Of a stretch of DNA of 64,000 nt, positions 19,591 to 31,225 are shown piece by piece. The notes beneath the pieces are model-generated. The model ran no database searches and was not told where the DNA came from. It saw only the letters and a program-made list of their open reading frames with translations. Source of the DNA: Gordionus sp. m RMFG-2023 (taxonomy: Eukaryota; Nematomorpha; Gordioida; Chordodea; Parachordodidae); the NCBI RefSeq assembly GCF_954871325.1, contig NC_088775.1, positions 85,847,561 to 85,911,560 of the forward strand, read 5' to 3'. The position numbers and the translations under genes are program-made. How positions within the stretch are numbered: position 1 is the stretch's first letter; each line of letters begins with the position of its first letter.

Positions 19591-20540
19591 TTTTGTGAGT
19601 AAGGAAAGGCTCTATGATATTCTTGCCTGGACGGTAGGCACAGATGTATTTCGTGAAAAGATTGTGTGATGTTTGTAGAATTTGTGTCTTAGGTAAGACC
19701 ATAAAGACCTTAAACGCAATAGAGGTGAGAGCTATACCCCTTTATTCTCGAAAGTTGATGGGATTTGGGATCTTTGGAAAATTGCACATCGTTGATAGGT
19801 TCCAATCTTTAGGAGTTATCCCAGAAGACCATACCTTATTAAAAATAATGAGCAGAAAACGTGGTATCGCGTCTGATGCAGCTTTCAGTTGTTCCCCCGT
19901 TATATTGTCCGGTCCAGGAGCTTTGTGATTTTTCAGTTTCTTTAGGGCAGCAGATATCTCAGCCAGTGTAAAATGGGAGGCAGATTGAAAGGTAATATAT
20001 TTTTCCGGAAAAACTATCGTGGGTTTTCTAGATTCAAAGACATTCATATAATAATCAGTCCATAGGGACATTTGATCATCCTGATCATATATAACTTTGT
20101 TGTTTTCTAACCGTATCGACGGTACTCTCTAAAAAAAAATTTGATTTGCAGAAATTATTGAGTTTGTTAAATAGTCTACCCCCTCTCATATCTTCATCAA
20201 CCTCAAAGGCTTTCCTAGCTACAAAGATTCTTCTATCACTCCTTAAGGACCTCTGGATGGTTTTCCATAGTTCTCTATCAAAGTAATTTGTGCAGCGAAG
20301 CTCCTAAATCATCATTGAAGTTGTTATTGATATCCATTCATTCCTAATCGAAGCATTGTTATTTGTTAAGGCCTGCTCACTTCCTGAATATCTTCTTTAA
20401 ACATTAACCAGCATTCTTCAACCATTTTAGATAGGGCTTGTCCTCAAATCTAATGACCTTTTCACACAAATTATGGTTAAACCTATCTCTAATTTCTGGT
20501 ATTTGTAGATTTCTAAATATTTTGTCTACTAATTATATTT
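19590..20540 (-). mobile_element. LINE (CR1/RTE-like) reverse-transcriptase fragment
   Basis: On the minus strand, 20071-19742 is open and contains LAEISAALKKLKNHKAPGPD, NITGEQLKAA and WSSGITPKDWN. These are the signature of a non-LTR reverse transcriptase (EIxxAIxxLKNxKAPGPDxI...LK...IPxDW). Upstream, with interruptions, SLRSDRRIFVARKAFEVD-like and NKVVYDQD-like text corresponds to the region before the fingers. Downstream, RGIALTSIAFKVF and YRPGRNIIE correspond to NYRGISL and GFRPGRS. The palm YxDD and the endonuclease are missing. It is a truncated, frameshifted copy. Confidence 0.8.
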
Positions 20541-20644
20541 ATCGGGAAGTTAAATATTATAAAAATATAAAATTCTTTAATATAAAAGTAAATATATTCT
20601 ATTTGTTTATCTAGGCAAAAATTCTATAAAAGTTATGAAACAGA

Positions 20645-20795
20645 TATAATAAATATAAAATGAAAATGTCTGTCATAAAAGTAAAAAATTTAATAGAATA
20701 AGATAAAATTTAATAGAATAAGATGAAATTTAATAAAATTTAATGGAATAAGATAAAATTTAATGGAATAAGATAAAGTATAATAGAAACATGGA
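20645..20795. repeat. minisatellite, ATTTAATAGAATAAGATAAA-type unit
   Basis: About five imperfect copies of a 17-23 bp unit built on TTTAATRGAATAAGATAAA in tandem. Pure A/T-type microsatellite growth; no function is seen. Confidence 0.65.
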
Positions 20796-21086
20796 TGTTA
20801 TAAGAGGGTAAAACTATACCTGAGCTGTAAGTTTTATAATGAATATAGCAAAGAAAGAAGTAAAATATAAAGATAGGTCTAGCTTCCAGAAAATTTATAA
20901 AAATAATAATAATTATTAAAATAAATTATATTAGAGATTCATAAATATTAAAATCAATTATTATTTGTTAAATCATCTATAATAAAAATTAAAATAATAT
21001 AAAAATAAAGTTAAAATAAAAAGGCTACTAAATAAAATAAAATTAAAAGAAAGATATCATAAGTAAAGTATCATATCAATATTAAA

Positions 21087-21208
21087 AGAAAGCAACTTGT
21101 GACTAAAATTAAGGAATCATCATAAAAAGAAAGCAACTTGTGACTGAAATTAAGGAAATCCTCATCATAAAAAGAAAGCAACTTGTGACTGAAATTAAGG
21201 AAATCTAG
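21087..21208. repeat. three tandem copies of a 42-44 bp unit
   Basis: Units begin at 21087, 21129 and 21173, each starting AGAAAGCAACTTGTGACT and continuing AAATTAAGGAA. Copies two and three are almost identical, so the last duplication is recent. Confidence 0.8.
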
Positions 21209-22644
21209 GTAATTTTGTCCAACCTCTAGTTTCATCTAGTATTGATATAAAGGATACAACTCATTGTCATAATTCAGTTGTCTTTACATATTGAAATTAT
21301 TTAGTGGTTTGGCAGTAATAATGAAATTCTTAAAATTTTAATGAGTTTGTATCTAAAATATAAAATAAAATCATCAAAACAAATAACCTCCATGCTATCA
21401 ATGTCAGGGGAACTTTTATCCGTTATCTGAATAACAGGTCCGAATGCTATTTAGGTCTCTTCCTTTCAAAAAAATTCTTCTCATAATTTTCATTTTCAAC
21501 ACACGTAAATCCCATTTAAAAATTTCAAATATCCTATTCTCTTTAACTAGATCGTATCATATCATACATTGGACCGGAAATCTCTATGATTCTGTATAAA
21601 TAATCGTTCATTATAATATATGTGTCCGAAGCCAAAATTAAGTTTAAAAAAAAACTGATATTTTTTTTAACTTGCCGAACCTGGTTCACAAATATTTCAC
21701 TGAATCAAAACCTAAACTAAATTTTTTTAAAAAAATAGGGTTCAAATCCTGGATAAACGGAAACTTTGGGTCAGAAAAATATCGCCTAAACTACGAGATC
21801 TAATAAATGTCTTGTTCTTTGCGCCATCTATGAGAAAAATCTTCAAAAACTATTGAGTTAGCCATTCTCAAAAATTAGATCTCGATTTAGTTAGATTATA
21901 AAAAATGGCTTGATATTTTTTTGACAAAAAACCTTGAGATTTGGCAGATTGAGGTTCAAATATTTCTGCTATTTATTAGCAAAATCTCTGGCAGGAGAGG
22001 AGGGGAGGATTGACAATTATTCTTTTTTAGCGGCATCATATTTATGGGTTTTTCGCCCCCAACCCTCTATTTGTTGCAATTTAAATTCTTATTCAAACAT
22101 TTAAAAGAATTTAGGCTATTCCTTTCTTATAGTGTTATTAAATTGGCTAGTTCCTAACAGAAGAAAAAATTTACAAGTCTCAAGAGACGATGTATATATT
22201 TTTAAAGATTGAGATATCAATTAAGTTTAAACATTACTGAAGCTAAGATAATATAGGCCTAAGAATTAAATTTAATTCTTTTAGAGTTGATTCTTTATCT
22301 GCTAAAGTGACTCTATTTCATCACTATATGATGTTGGTAAATCTTACTTTATATTTTAAATAAGGGAGAAGCAAAATTGACTTATAAAAATTTCTATAAA
22401 TAATATATATTATTTTTAAAAAAAACTTTCTGTTTTTCAATCTTTATGTTACTATAAAAAAATATATGAAAAAGAATTTTGAATATCAAAAAATTTTAAT
22501 ATGTTATATGGAAGAGAGTGGGGTAGGTGAATTGGCTAAGCTCTTCTCAAAATTTATAAGTGGTGGGGGTTATCTCCCAGCCCACATCGCAATACATTAA
22601 TGGTGATAAGAAAGTTTTATCACAATATTGGATGATAATTGCTA
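21209..22644. other. A/T-rich spacer with degraded repeats
   Basis: Holds a GAACCTGG/AAACCTAAAC motif patch (21665-21765) and a partial palindromic MITE (about 21790-22000). No gene is seen. Confidence 0.5.
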
Positions 22645-22890
22645 ATATTATTTAATGGTGCAAAATCAATCTATTTGAGCCGATTTTTCAAAACGGCAAA
22701 CTCAGTATTAATCCAGAAAAATATTACACAAGCCCGAAGATTTTGCTATAAACGGCACAAAGGTTTGTATATTTATTAAAAAAATCTTGAAACATATGCA
22801 ATATATTTCTGGATAAAATATTGACTTATTTGTTTTAATTAATAGGCTCAAATGGAGCGATTTTATATTACTACTGAAGATCACAATGAT
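22645..22890. repeat. palindromic MITE, copy B
   Basis: Same family as 883-1100: TTGAGCCGATTTTTCAAAAC near the left, CCAGAAAAATATTACACAAG, then the inverted ATATATTTCTGGATAAAATA and AATAGGCTCAAATGGAGCG on the right. It lies about 0.4 kb upstream of the ELAV-like gene's presumed first exon. Confidence 0.7.
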
Positions 22891-23252
22891 GGGTTTATCT
22901 CCATCAAAAAATTTCCTTAAAAATTTCTAAGATTAATATCTCCAGCTTACACTTTCCCCTCTCGAGATTCTTAATATTTTAAAAGATTATTTATTTAATC
23001 CTTTTTCTATCACTTTTTTTGAAGTTAATTATTTAAGTTAAAATCTTATACCTCACATATACATTTATATTATAAATTTTTTTTAGTATACATTCAACAT
23101 CTTATATTAACAAATAATTGTAACTAATTCTATAAGATCATAATCGAAAATAATAAAAATTCATTTTATGATAATTACATATTTTCCTAGTTCTTATAAC
23201 CACATTCATTTTGCACGCCATATTTGTCAATTTTCTTAAATCGTTTGTACAG

Positions 23253-23322
23253 GTATAAATTTTAATATTATATATATATTACCATCTTTTTCATAATCTC
23301 TTTTTTTTCATATTTATTTTAG
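23253..23322 (+). other. possible 5'-UTR intron of the ELAV-like gene
   Basis: A donor ACAG|GTATAA sits at 23249-23258. A strong acceptor, a pyrimidine-rich run ending TTTATTTTAG, sits at 23322, 48 nt before the start codon. Splicing here would remove 70 nt of leader. This is inference from site quality only. Confidence 0.4.
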
Positions 23323-23370
23323 CTAGCCCTTTTTTTTGACTTTTTTTTGACTTTTTTGCGAGAAATACTT

Positions 23371-24864
23371 ATGGCTGATTCAAATAAAACAAATCTTATT
23401 ATTAATTATCTACCACAATCGATGACAGATGCACAATTTCATAATTTGTTTGAAAGTATTGGACCGACGGTATCTTGTCGAATTATTAGAGATAAAAACA
23501 CAGGATATAGTTTTGGCTTTGGCTTCGTTGAATACAAAGATCAAAAGCATGCAAGCTTAGCTATAAGCACCCTAAATGGATATAAGATGCAGCATAAAAC
23601 TTTAAAAGTCTCACATTCAAGACCTGGTGGAGATAAAATTAAAAATACTAATCTATATGTTGCTAATTTGCCCAAAGATATTGATGAGACCAAGTTAGAC
23701 AATATTTTTAAAGCTTTTGGTACTGTTATACAAAGCAGAATATTAAAAGATTCATTAGGATTATCAAGAGGTATTGGATTTATTCGATATAATTACCAAG
23801 ATGAGGCTCAATTGGCTATTGAAACTCTAAGTGGAAAGACATTGCCTGGCACTAATCAGGTTATCACTATAAAAATTTCATCGGATAATGACAAAAAGCA
23901 AAAGGATATTATTCAAAAATATTCCAAGGTTAAATCTGTAAACATCTTTGATCCAAACCAACCCAAATCACTCATGGATCTAGAGTCTGCCACTGCAATT
24001 TTATCAAAAAATCCATTAGCTGCTGCTAATTTGGTAGCGGAAACTCCGTATGGAGCTATGATGGGTATGGGTACCTTCAATGATAATGCTTATTCAAGAA
24101 TGAAACAATACAATCAAGGGTATTCTAATAATAATAATAGCAGAAATATGAATGGTAATAGTAATTCAAATCAATTTACATATGGTATGACATCGTATTA
24201 TGATATCATGAATATGCCATATAACAAAAATTATAATGATGGAATGAATCAACCACACCATGGCCAGCATCCTAATCAGCATAAAAATTCCATGAATATG
24301 ATGTCAATGATGATGGGTGGTAATGATAATGATGTGAACAACTCAAATTATGGTCCTAATAATATGTCCGGAAATAATCCAATGAGTAATAATTATTATG
24401 GTGGAGCAGCAGGACCTAATAATCCTAATAGAAATGTTAATTCATTGATTACATTAACTGGTAATCCAAATGCTCATAAACATCAGTTGTATGATCCTGA
24501 ACTTAACAATGTTAATATGCCCATGAAACCAAATCAAAATTATCACAATGCGCCTGGCATTTATAATAATAATAATAATTCGTCAGGAAATTATGGTGGC
24601 AACACTGATACTAATGTTGGAAAATTACTTTTTGTTTATAATATTGGTAGTGATACGACGGAAAAGGAGTTGATTAATTTATTTTGGCCTTATGGTACAG
24701 TGATTAAAGTGGATATTCCTAAGGACACAAAGAATGCAGCAGCAAATAAAGGCTTTGCTTTTGTTGCAATGTCTAATATAGATGAGGCTAATCTAGCTAT
24801 TCAATATCTTAACAATTTTACTTTTAAAGAAAAACCTTTACAAGTTTCAATCAAGAAGGACTAA
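23371..24864 (+). CDS. elav-like: ELAV/Hu-family RNA-binding protein, three RRMs, intronless coding region
   Basis: Predicted 497-residue protein that should bind U/AU-rich elements in mRNA and affect stability, splicing or translation, as ELAV/Hu proteins do. RRM1 is at residues 8-85 (RNP2 LIINYLPQ, RNP1 FGFGFVEY), RRM2 at 94-171 (RNP2 LYVANLPK, RNP1 RGIGFIRY) and RRM3 at 417-497 (RNP2 LFVYNI, RNP1 KGFAFVAM). The words NYLPQ, RGIGFIRY and FVYN are ELAV hallmarks and argue against a generic RRM protein. Start chosen at ATG 23371 because RRM1 begins seven residues later; the open frame upstream lacks an ATG. The hinge between RRM2 and RRM3 is about 245 residues, rich in Asn, Met, Gly and Tyr, far longer than the usual 50-100. 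The whole coding region is one exon, unlike the other genes here, so a retrocopy origin is possible. All RNP motifs are intact, so it is probably functional. Confidence 0.93.
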   Translation: MADSNKTNLIINYLPQSMTDAQFHNLFESIGPTVSCRIIRDKNTGYSFGFGFVEYKDQKHASLAISTLNGYKMQHKTLKVSHSRPGGDKIKNTNLYVANLPKDIDETKLDNIFKAFGTVIQSRILKDSLGLSRGIGFIRYNYQDEAQLAIETLSGKTLPGTNQVITIKISSDNDKKQKDIIQKYSKVKSVNIFDPNQPKSLMDLESATAILSKNPLAAANLVAETPYGAMMGMGTFNDNAYSRMKQYNQGYSNNNNSRNMNGNSNSNQFTYGMTSYYDIMNMPYNKNYNDGMNQPHHGQHPNQHKNSMNMMSMMMGGNDNDVNNSNYGPNNMSGNNPMSNNYYGGAAGPNNPNRNVNSLITLTGNPNAHKHQLYDPELNNVNMPMKPNQNYHNAPGIYNNNNNSSGNYGGNTDTNVGKLLFVYNIGSDTTEKELINLFWPYGTVIKVDIPKDTKNAAANKGFAFVAMSNIDEANLAIQYLNNFTFKEKPLQVSIKKD

Positions 24865-24980
24865 TTATTTTAAAAAAAATAAAAGTGAATGAAAATTTGT
24901 TCAATGAATTATTTTTCTGTAAATACTTTTTATTCTTAATTTTGTATATAAAATATTTGGCATATTATATATGTTAATAT

Positions 24981-24990
24981 AATAAATAAA
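24981..24990 (+). terminator. overlapping AATAAA polyadenylation signals of the ELAV-like gene
   Basis: AATAAATAAA lies about 115 nt after the ELAV stop codon and gives two overlapping canonical hexamers. In DNA this A/T-rich such hexamers are common, so the assignment rests on position. Confidence 0.45.
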
Positions 24991-25138
24991 TTGTTATAAA
25001 TATAATTTTAATAAAATATTAATAAATTTATTTTTGTGATAGTAAGTTTAAAATAAATTTAATTAGTTGTGACTTTTTGTTATGTCTATCACTAATGTAT
25101 ATTTTTTAGGCAAATGTTTTTTAGGCTAAGGCCATCCA

Positions 25139-25306
25139 GCTTGTGTTGTTAAATGGCCTGATTTTTATTTTTGCCAAAATAATATTATGTAAGTCTGGAG
25201 ATTTAGCTTATAGATGGCAGAAAGGTTTGGGCCTCTATTTGCAAAATGGCTAAAATCCAAGCCATTTTTAAAAATTGACCCAAATCGAGCTATTTATCAA
25301 CTCTAC
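25139..25306. repeat. palindromic MITE, copy C
   Basis: Begins GTGTTGTTAAATGGCCTGAT and ends ATCGAGCTATTTATCAAC, with internal GATGGCAGAAAGGTTTGG shared with the copy at 41.84 kb. It is shorter than copies A and B. Confidence 0.65.
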
Positions 25307-28300
25307 ATACAATTGAATGTTTAGTAAAAAAAATTATTCTATTACATTAAAATATGCAAATTATTCAGAATTAATATTAGGCAACAATAAAAAAATTTTT
25401 AATGTCAACAAATATCAAAATTTTCTGAAATTATATTTTGCAAAAGCTTGATTTTTAATTTTTTTACAATCTTATAATCGTATACCACTGGTATGGTAAC
25501 CTTATAAATATCTAATTAGATGGCCCAGAAAATTAAAGAGTGCTTGTATTCTGAGTTTTTTTCAGGAATGTCTTAGATATCTGTTATGAGTAAGCTTTTA
25601 ACCCACATCATGTTCACCTACCCATTTCTCTTGACAGGTTAAAAAAAATTTACATAATAAATTTTAAATGGCCACTACTTGATATATTTTTAAATTTACA
25701 TCATTATCAAATGAAAAAATATCACCATCTTGTAGAGCTTATCTTTTTCATTAAAAGAATGTTGTTTTTTTTGGAAAAAATGCAGTTTTATTTTAAGTCT
25801 CATGTTCTTCTTTGAATTTTTGTATGATCTTTAATATAATAAATTGATCTCTATTCAATTTCATATTTGTTTGGTCACTAGTCATTACATTTAACATAAT
25901 ATTTTTTGTATCTCCTCACTTGCACCTTTTATTTATCATGTCTGCTTTCTTTTTTTAATTTTCTTTTAATAACTCATCAGTCATCAGAATACTCTCAATA
26001 AATTTTGTTATATTTTAAAAAATATCTAATTATTTAAAAGCAAGATTTTACAGTAAATTAATCAAAATGGGCAATATTTATATAATATAGAAACACACTC
26101 TTCTGAGCAGTATTTTTATATCAAACAAATAATTTGGGCAGTATTTATAAAATATTGAGCAGTAAAAAAATAAATAAAATTGAGTTGTAACCTAAAATTG
26201 TCCAGTATTTGTTAGATAGTTGTTCAATATTTTATAAATCTATTATAAGCTATCAAGTATATTTTATAAATCATCAATCTCTATTAATAAGCTAAAAGTG
26301 GTCCTCTTTACATTTGAATTTTTTTTTATATGAATTTGTATTTTAATTCAAATATTATAAAATTAAATTGGTGATTAAAAGAAATACGACTATTATATAA
26401 TATAAAATTTTTGTTAACTAAATATCACTATTTTTAGCTGGTTAAACCAAGTTTTTAGCCAAAATTATCATTCTGGCCTCTGGTTTTTTTTAAAAAAAAT
26501 ATAACAGCTTAAATTTGAAAGAAACTAATATAAATTGAAACATCTTATTGTTAACAAAATTTTTTCAGCATATAGCTATAGATTGAGCTGAATTAGCCAA
26601 CATTTAGCCATTACCTAACTATTAAATACACATATTTTAGTAACATATTATATAGAAATTAACATCAAATAGGAAAAAAAAATAATTTAAAATATCAAAA
26701 GTGAGATGTGTTATGGAATTTCAGTAAATCAGAGAAATGGGAAAAAATGTTATTAGTATTGGATATCACCAATGCCCAGCCGCTGTAACATCTTATTTTT
26801 TTTTTGTTGAGATCAAGAAAATTCACAGGCTGTGCAAAATTTGTAAATTATTTTTAGTATATAGGGTGAATTCCTTGACAAATCAACATGAACTTCAACC
26901 TGAGCCCCTTAGATTTTTCTATAATTTTTTACTAGAGCTTGCATATGTTCTAAGAAAATTTTTTTTTAGCTTCCTACTCCAAACAGCGGCTGAGATATGG
27001 GACTCTAAATGTCAAAAAAAATAGGGCATTTTGGGCAAAATGTTCTTTAATTTTAAATATCTTTGAATATGATTAAGCTAGACACTTCATCTAAATTAGC
27101 CTAATGAAAAGTATATAATGTTGAGAAATTTTAAATGTCTAAAACCGGAAATGGTCATAAAATCAAACTGGTTATTTTTTATGAATAGCTACAGAATTAA
27201 TAAATGTGAAAAAATTTTAAGTTGGGTCGAGCATTTAGGAAATATGGCATTTTAATCATTAGTCAATTGTAAAAATTTGTAATAAATATTTGAAAAATCA
27301 TTAATTGAGATATATCAAAGCTAAAATCTTTAAAATATTTTATCTATTTAAATTAGAGACCCGCAATGGTACCATTTGTTTAACTCAACATGAATTTTTT
27401 AAAATATTTAATTTATATATATAATAATGGAAGTTTAAAATATTCGGCCGGGCCCAGTGTTTCTAAAACAAAATTTCTAGGTCTGGTCTGGCCTGGATTA
27501 AAAAGCACTTTTTAGGCCTGGCCTGACCTCATTTATATCCAAAGATATTTAAAATGAAGGGGTTTTTTTTTAGTTATAATATATGCAAACTATTAAAACT
27601 TTTAAAATAATCTGATGGGGGTCGGGTTGAAAATCATGTTTTTTTTTGTTGATTTAGCATGGAATTCACTATTACATTTGATGAATTCTGATATTTAATA
27701 GAAATAACTAATATTTTTTAAATTTAAAGCCACTCCCCAACATTATAAATTAATTGTTTATTTTGGGGTTCAACAAAATAAATTTTGGTTTAGGCCTTAT
27801 TAAAAAAATTTTATAAACCTGGTGGACAAATTAAGAGAAAAATTAAAACTAGGCAAAAACCAAGTTTCGACCTGTCAGACTGACCTTGAGAATTTTGCCA
27901 TTGCAGACCTCTAATCTGTATAATTAAAACTCAATGATATTTTATATTTTTACAAAAATAATTTTGGATTTTCACTTATATTTTTTTATAAAATGCTTTT
28001 TATCTAAAAATTTTGAATTTCTTTCTTTTAACTTTTATACTAATTTTTCTTTCTACCCACTTAATTTTTATTGATATTAACACAATCTGGTATTTACAAA
28101 TTTATTATTCTTTCAAAAAAATTTCTCCTTTAAAAAAATAATATTTTTAAGAAAATTTAGCGTGAACTTTTATAATAAATTTTTTTTATCATAAGGAAGC
28201 AACATAAAATCTCAAAATATTCAGAAATTTCCAGCATCCATTTTTTTCACACCAATCATTTTGATCATCTTTTGTTAAATATGTTCTAGCATTCTTCAAA

Positions 28301-28699
28301 AAATCTAGGCTCTCGAATCAGTAAACTCACAGAAGAACCTCGAGCAGGGTTTTTCTTTTGACATAGACTGGCTGTAGATACCCTTGAACCGATCTACATT
28401 ACTTTTCTAGATACTTTTCACACCGTATTTCTCTCTCGCTTTGTACCATATTTATTCTTTATATATGTTGTATATAATATATATAGTATGTTTATTTAAT
28501 TAACAATAAAAAGTTTATATACCAATTTAAAAAAATATAATATTAGCTTTGTGATATAAATGTTTATTTTACTGTTCTGCGGCTATATACGATAGGCCTA
28601 ATTATTTTTCATGTTATATAAGCAAACGTAAAAATTATAATTGTTGACATAATTATATATTATTATTATTATTCACTCGTTTCACTGATAATCTAACCA
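25307..28699. other. A/T-rich spacer with a GGCCTGGCCTG island
   Basis: No supportable gene. The island 27440-27545 (GGCCGGGCCC, GGTCTGGTCTGGCCTGG, GGCCTGGCCTGACC) and the patch 27780-27915 belong to the dispersed G+C-rich repeats. The patch 28290-28420 is richer in G+C and has an open frame on each strand; neither could be tied to neighbouring exons. Near 28660 there is a short ATT microsatellite. Confidence 0.5.
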
Positions 28700-31225
28700 A
28701 AATAAAACACTACTGATTCTTAATTCTGAGCTAAAATTCCTACAATCACTTAATACCAGCAAATGCGAACTTTGCTCTCCATCCATATCATCTCCCAAAA
28801 GAGAATTTCCTCTCATTAATATAACAGATCCCAACTCACAAACTTAGGAGTACCCATTTGTGGAACTAGCAGTTTGCTCCTTCTTAGGCAATTTTATAAG
28901 AACAATGCAGGACCTAAAGCCATTACTTCTATTGCACCTATTCATCATTAATTTTTCCTAGTAAAAAATTTCCTTTATGTTGTAATATTCTAATCTACTT
29001 TTAAACAAAATCAAGAAAAACGAAGTAATATGCAAATCTACTTTTAAACAGAAAAACGAAAGAAATGTCTGATGCAAATTATTATATTATTTAAGTTCAG
29101 ACGATGTAAATGAATATTATAGAAAAGGATATATAATTGAGGATATTTTTACTGGTTACGTTTTTATGATTTTTCGCACATAAATTTTAATATTTTACTT
29201 TAATTTTTCTTATATTATTTTAATTTCTTTCTTAATTTTTTCTCTTATAATTTTTACTTTTATTTGATAATTAGTATTAAAGGTTATGAATAAAACTTTA
29301 AAATCTTAGATTATAGAATACAACAATTTATTTCTCACTCTAATATTCCCTTCCACTTAGATTCCCACCTTCTGCTAAAGACCAAATTTCTTTCGATTTC
29401 GGCTTTGATCTTGTATCTCTTCCAAATCTATTTTTCTTAGTCGGGCATGTATCCGATTACTGCTTTATTTCCTTAGCCAACATAAATCACAGGTAGATTC
29501 TGTCTCTTGCCTTCGTCTGGTATTGATTAGCTCTTTATCTCTGTAAGCACTGACAAACCTGATTAACGCATGTTTATAAACGATCCACGATTGCTAGTCA
29601 ACGATTATCGATACCCCGTCTTCAATTCTCCTGGTAAATTATTCTAGTCTTTACTAATGATAAGTGCATTATCTCGGTAAACGAAGGGCGATGCTTCATC
29701 TGTGATTAACGACTGTTTTCACGAATTCTTGTTTCTAAGATCATCGATTTTGTATACTATACTAAAGTTTTGATAAGCAATTGGCTATAATTTGTCAACG
29801 ATTAGCGATTGCTTCCTGGTTTTGACCCCTTGTTCTACCCAGTCGCTTGTCAAGATATCGACTTTGTCCTAAGATCTCTTATACGTTAATGATTTCTTGT
29901 ATCTTTTGATCCAAAATAAAAATTCGATCTCTAAACGAGCTCGATTGCGGCAAGAATTTTCTAATGACGTAGCCGTTTCTCTTCTTGAAGATTTGGTTAA
30001 TCAACAACCTTATATTTTTCTAAATATTATCAACTTAAGTAACAGTTAAACGTATATCTTTAATAAAAATTATAACTAATTCCTTTTACCTAAAACGATC
30101 ACTTGTACGTATAACGATCTCTTGTGAAGAGTTCCTTTTTAAACGACTAATTCTATTTTTCGAATTACGACCATTGATATTGATACCATTGTTACATTGT
30201 TCTCATTCTTTGTCTTAGTGTCGATAGTCATTTCTACATCCCCTTCCCCCTTTATTTAGAATTTCTTTTCTGAGTTAATTAGACTGAATATGCCCAAAAA
30301 TGTTTCGGCATTAATATTAGAGTGAGAAAATCAATTGTTGTATTCGATAAAATAATTTAAGATTTTAAAGTTTTATTCATAACCATAAATACTAATTATC
30401 AAATAAAAGTAAAAATTATAAGAGAAACAATTAAGAAAGAAATTAAAATAATATAAGAAAAATTATAAGTAAGATTAAAATTTACGTGCGAAAAATCATA
30501 AAAACGTAACCAGTAAAAATATCCTCAATTATATATCCTTTTCTATAATATTCATTTGCATCGTCTGAACTAAAATAATATAATAATTTGCATCAGACAC
30601 ATTATATACCTAAAAATCCTTCCTGCATCAGATCTACCTCAATCTTCATACATCTAGATCTATTATTCTCTATTGAAAACACTGTTTAAAACAATTTTTG
30701 AACATCAAACTATCTCCCTAATCATTAATGCAAGCTTCCCTTCCTACCAAAACCGGGGATATCTGAATTCGATCATAATTTCTTATCACTTGCAGCTTTC
30801 ATTTCTTCTCTCCTCTCATCCAATAAGTAAATAAACAAATTAACATACTTAACAAACCAAGATATCCAAACAGCTTTGACCATATACAATATATTTCCCA
30901 ACACATTTCGCCCAATAAGCCTACTCCTAAATATGTTCCATTGTTTTTCTCCTTTCGAACACGTAATCAGAAGAACCTATTTATTTTCATTTTATCAAAA
31001 TTCACAATGGGTACGAATGGCTCGATGCCATCCACAGTCAAAACTTAGATACATACCTCTCTCCTGAAGAGCTAAGGATATCATTAGGATTCCGTCTTAA
31101 CAGCAATATCGTCACACAACACATATGCGCCCTCTACAAAACTCAGGTTGACAGTAAAGATCATCACTCCTTACATTGTAAATTTTATAATGGTAGGCAC
31201 TCCCGTTACCGGACAATTAACAACT
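28700..31225 (+). mobile_element. LINE fragment split by a long-inverted-repeat element
   Basis: On the + strand, 28730-28960 reads LNTSKCELCSPSI, then LGVPICGTSSLL and a KNNAGPKAITSIAPIHH-like stretch: the region after the YxDD palm in non-LTR reverse transcriptases (LNxxKCEL...LGxPI). After the insertion at 29066-30599 the same protein order resumes: QASLPTKTGDI near 30730, then EWLDAIHSQNLDTYLSPEEL and RISLGFRLNS near 31005-31090, ending HHSLHCKFYNGRHSRY. The latter matches the C-terminal WLxAxP...LxDxxLRIxxGLRLG...C...GxHxLSC...GRxxRH block of this LINE type. It has several stops and frame changes. The same lineage appears at 35.1-35.5 kb and 51-52.6 kb. Confidence 0.75.
29066..30599. mobile_element. 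1.5 kb non-autonomous element with about 280 bp inverted terminal repeats
   Basis: The left arm 29066-29347 and right arm 30313-30599 are reverse complements with few differences, starting TGTCTGATGCAAATTATTAT and ending in its complement. The ~965 bp core has no long reading frame. It is dotted with AACGATTA/TCGAT words, such as CAACGATTATCGATACC, CAACGATTAGCGATTGC and ATAACGATCTCTTG. The element interrupts a LINE, which sets its relative age as younger than that LINE. No clear target-site duplication was found, so the superfamily is unassigned; long arms and a motif-rich core fit Mutator-like or Foldback-type elements. Confidence 0.75.

Noticed and set aside
19644-19928. 94-residue plus-strand open frame
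   Set aside because: It is the antisense of the LINE reverse-transcriptase fragment.
23347-23370. Upstream extension of the ELAV-like frame
   Set aside because: The extra eight codons begin with TTG, sit just after a strong splice acceptor, and RRM1 begins seven residues after the ATG at 23371.
26737-27024. 95-residue plus-strand open frame
   Set aside because: Phe/Leu/Lys-rich text from T- and A-runs, no recognisable domain; likely chance openness in a degraded repeat.
28290-28420. G+C-richer patch with open frames on both strands and an AG before the plus-strand frame
   Set aside because: No neighbouring exon with matching phase on either strand, no family resemblance; too little to call.
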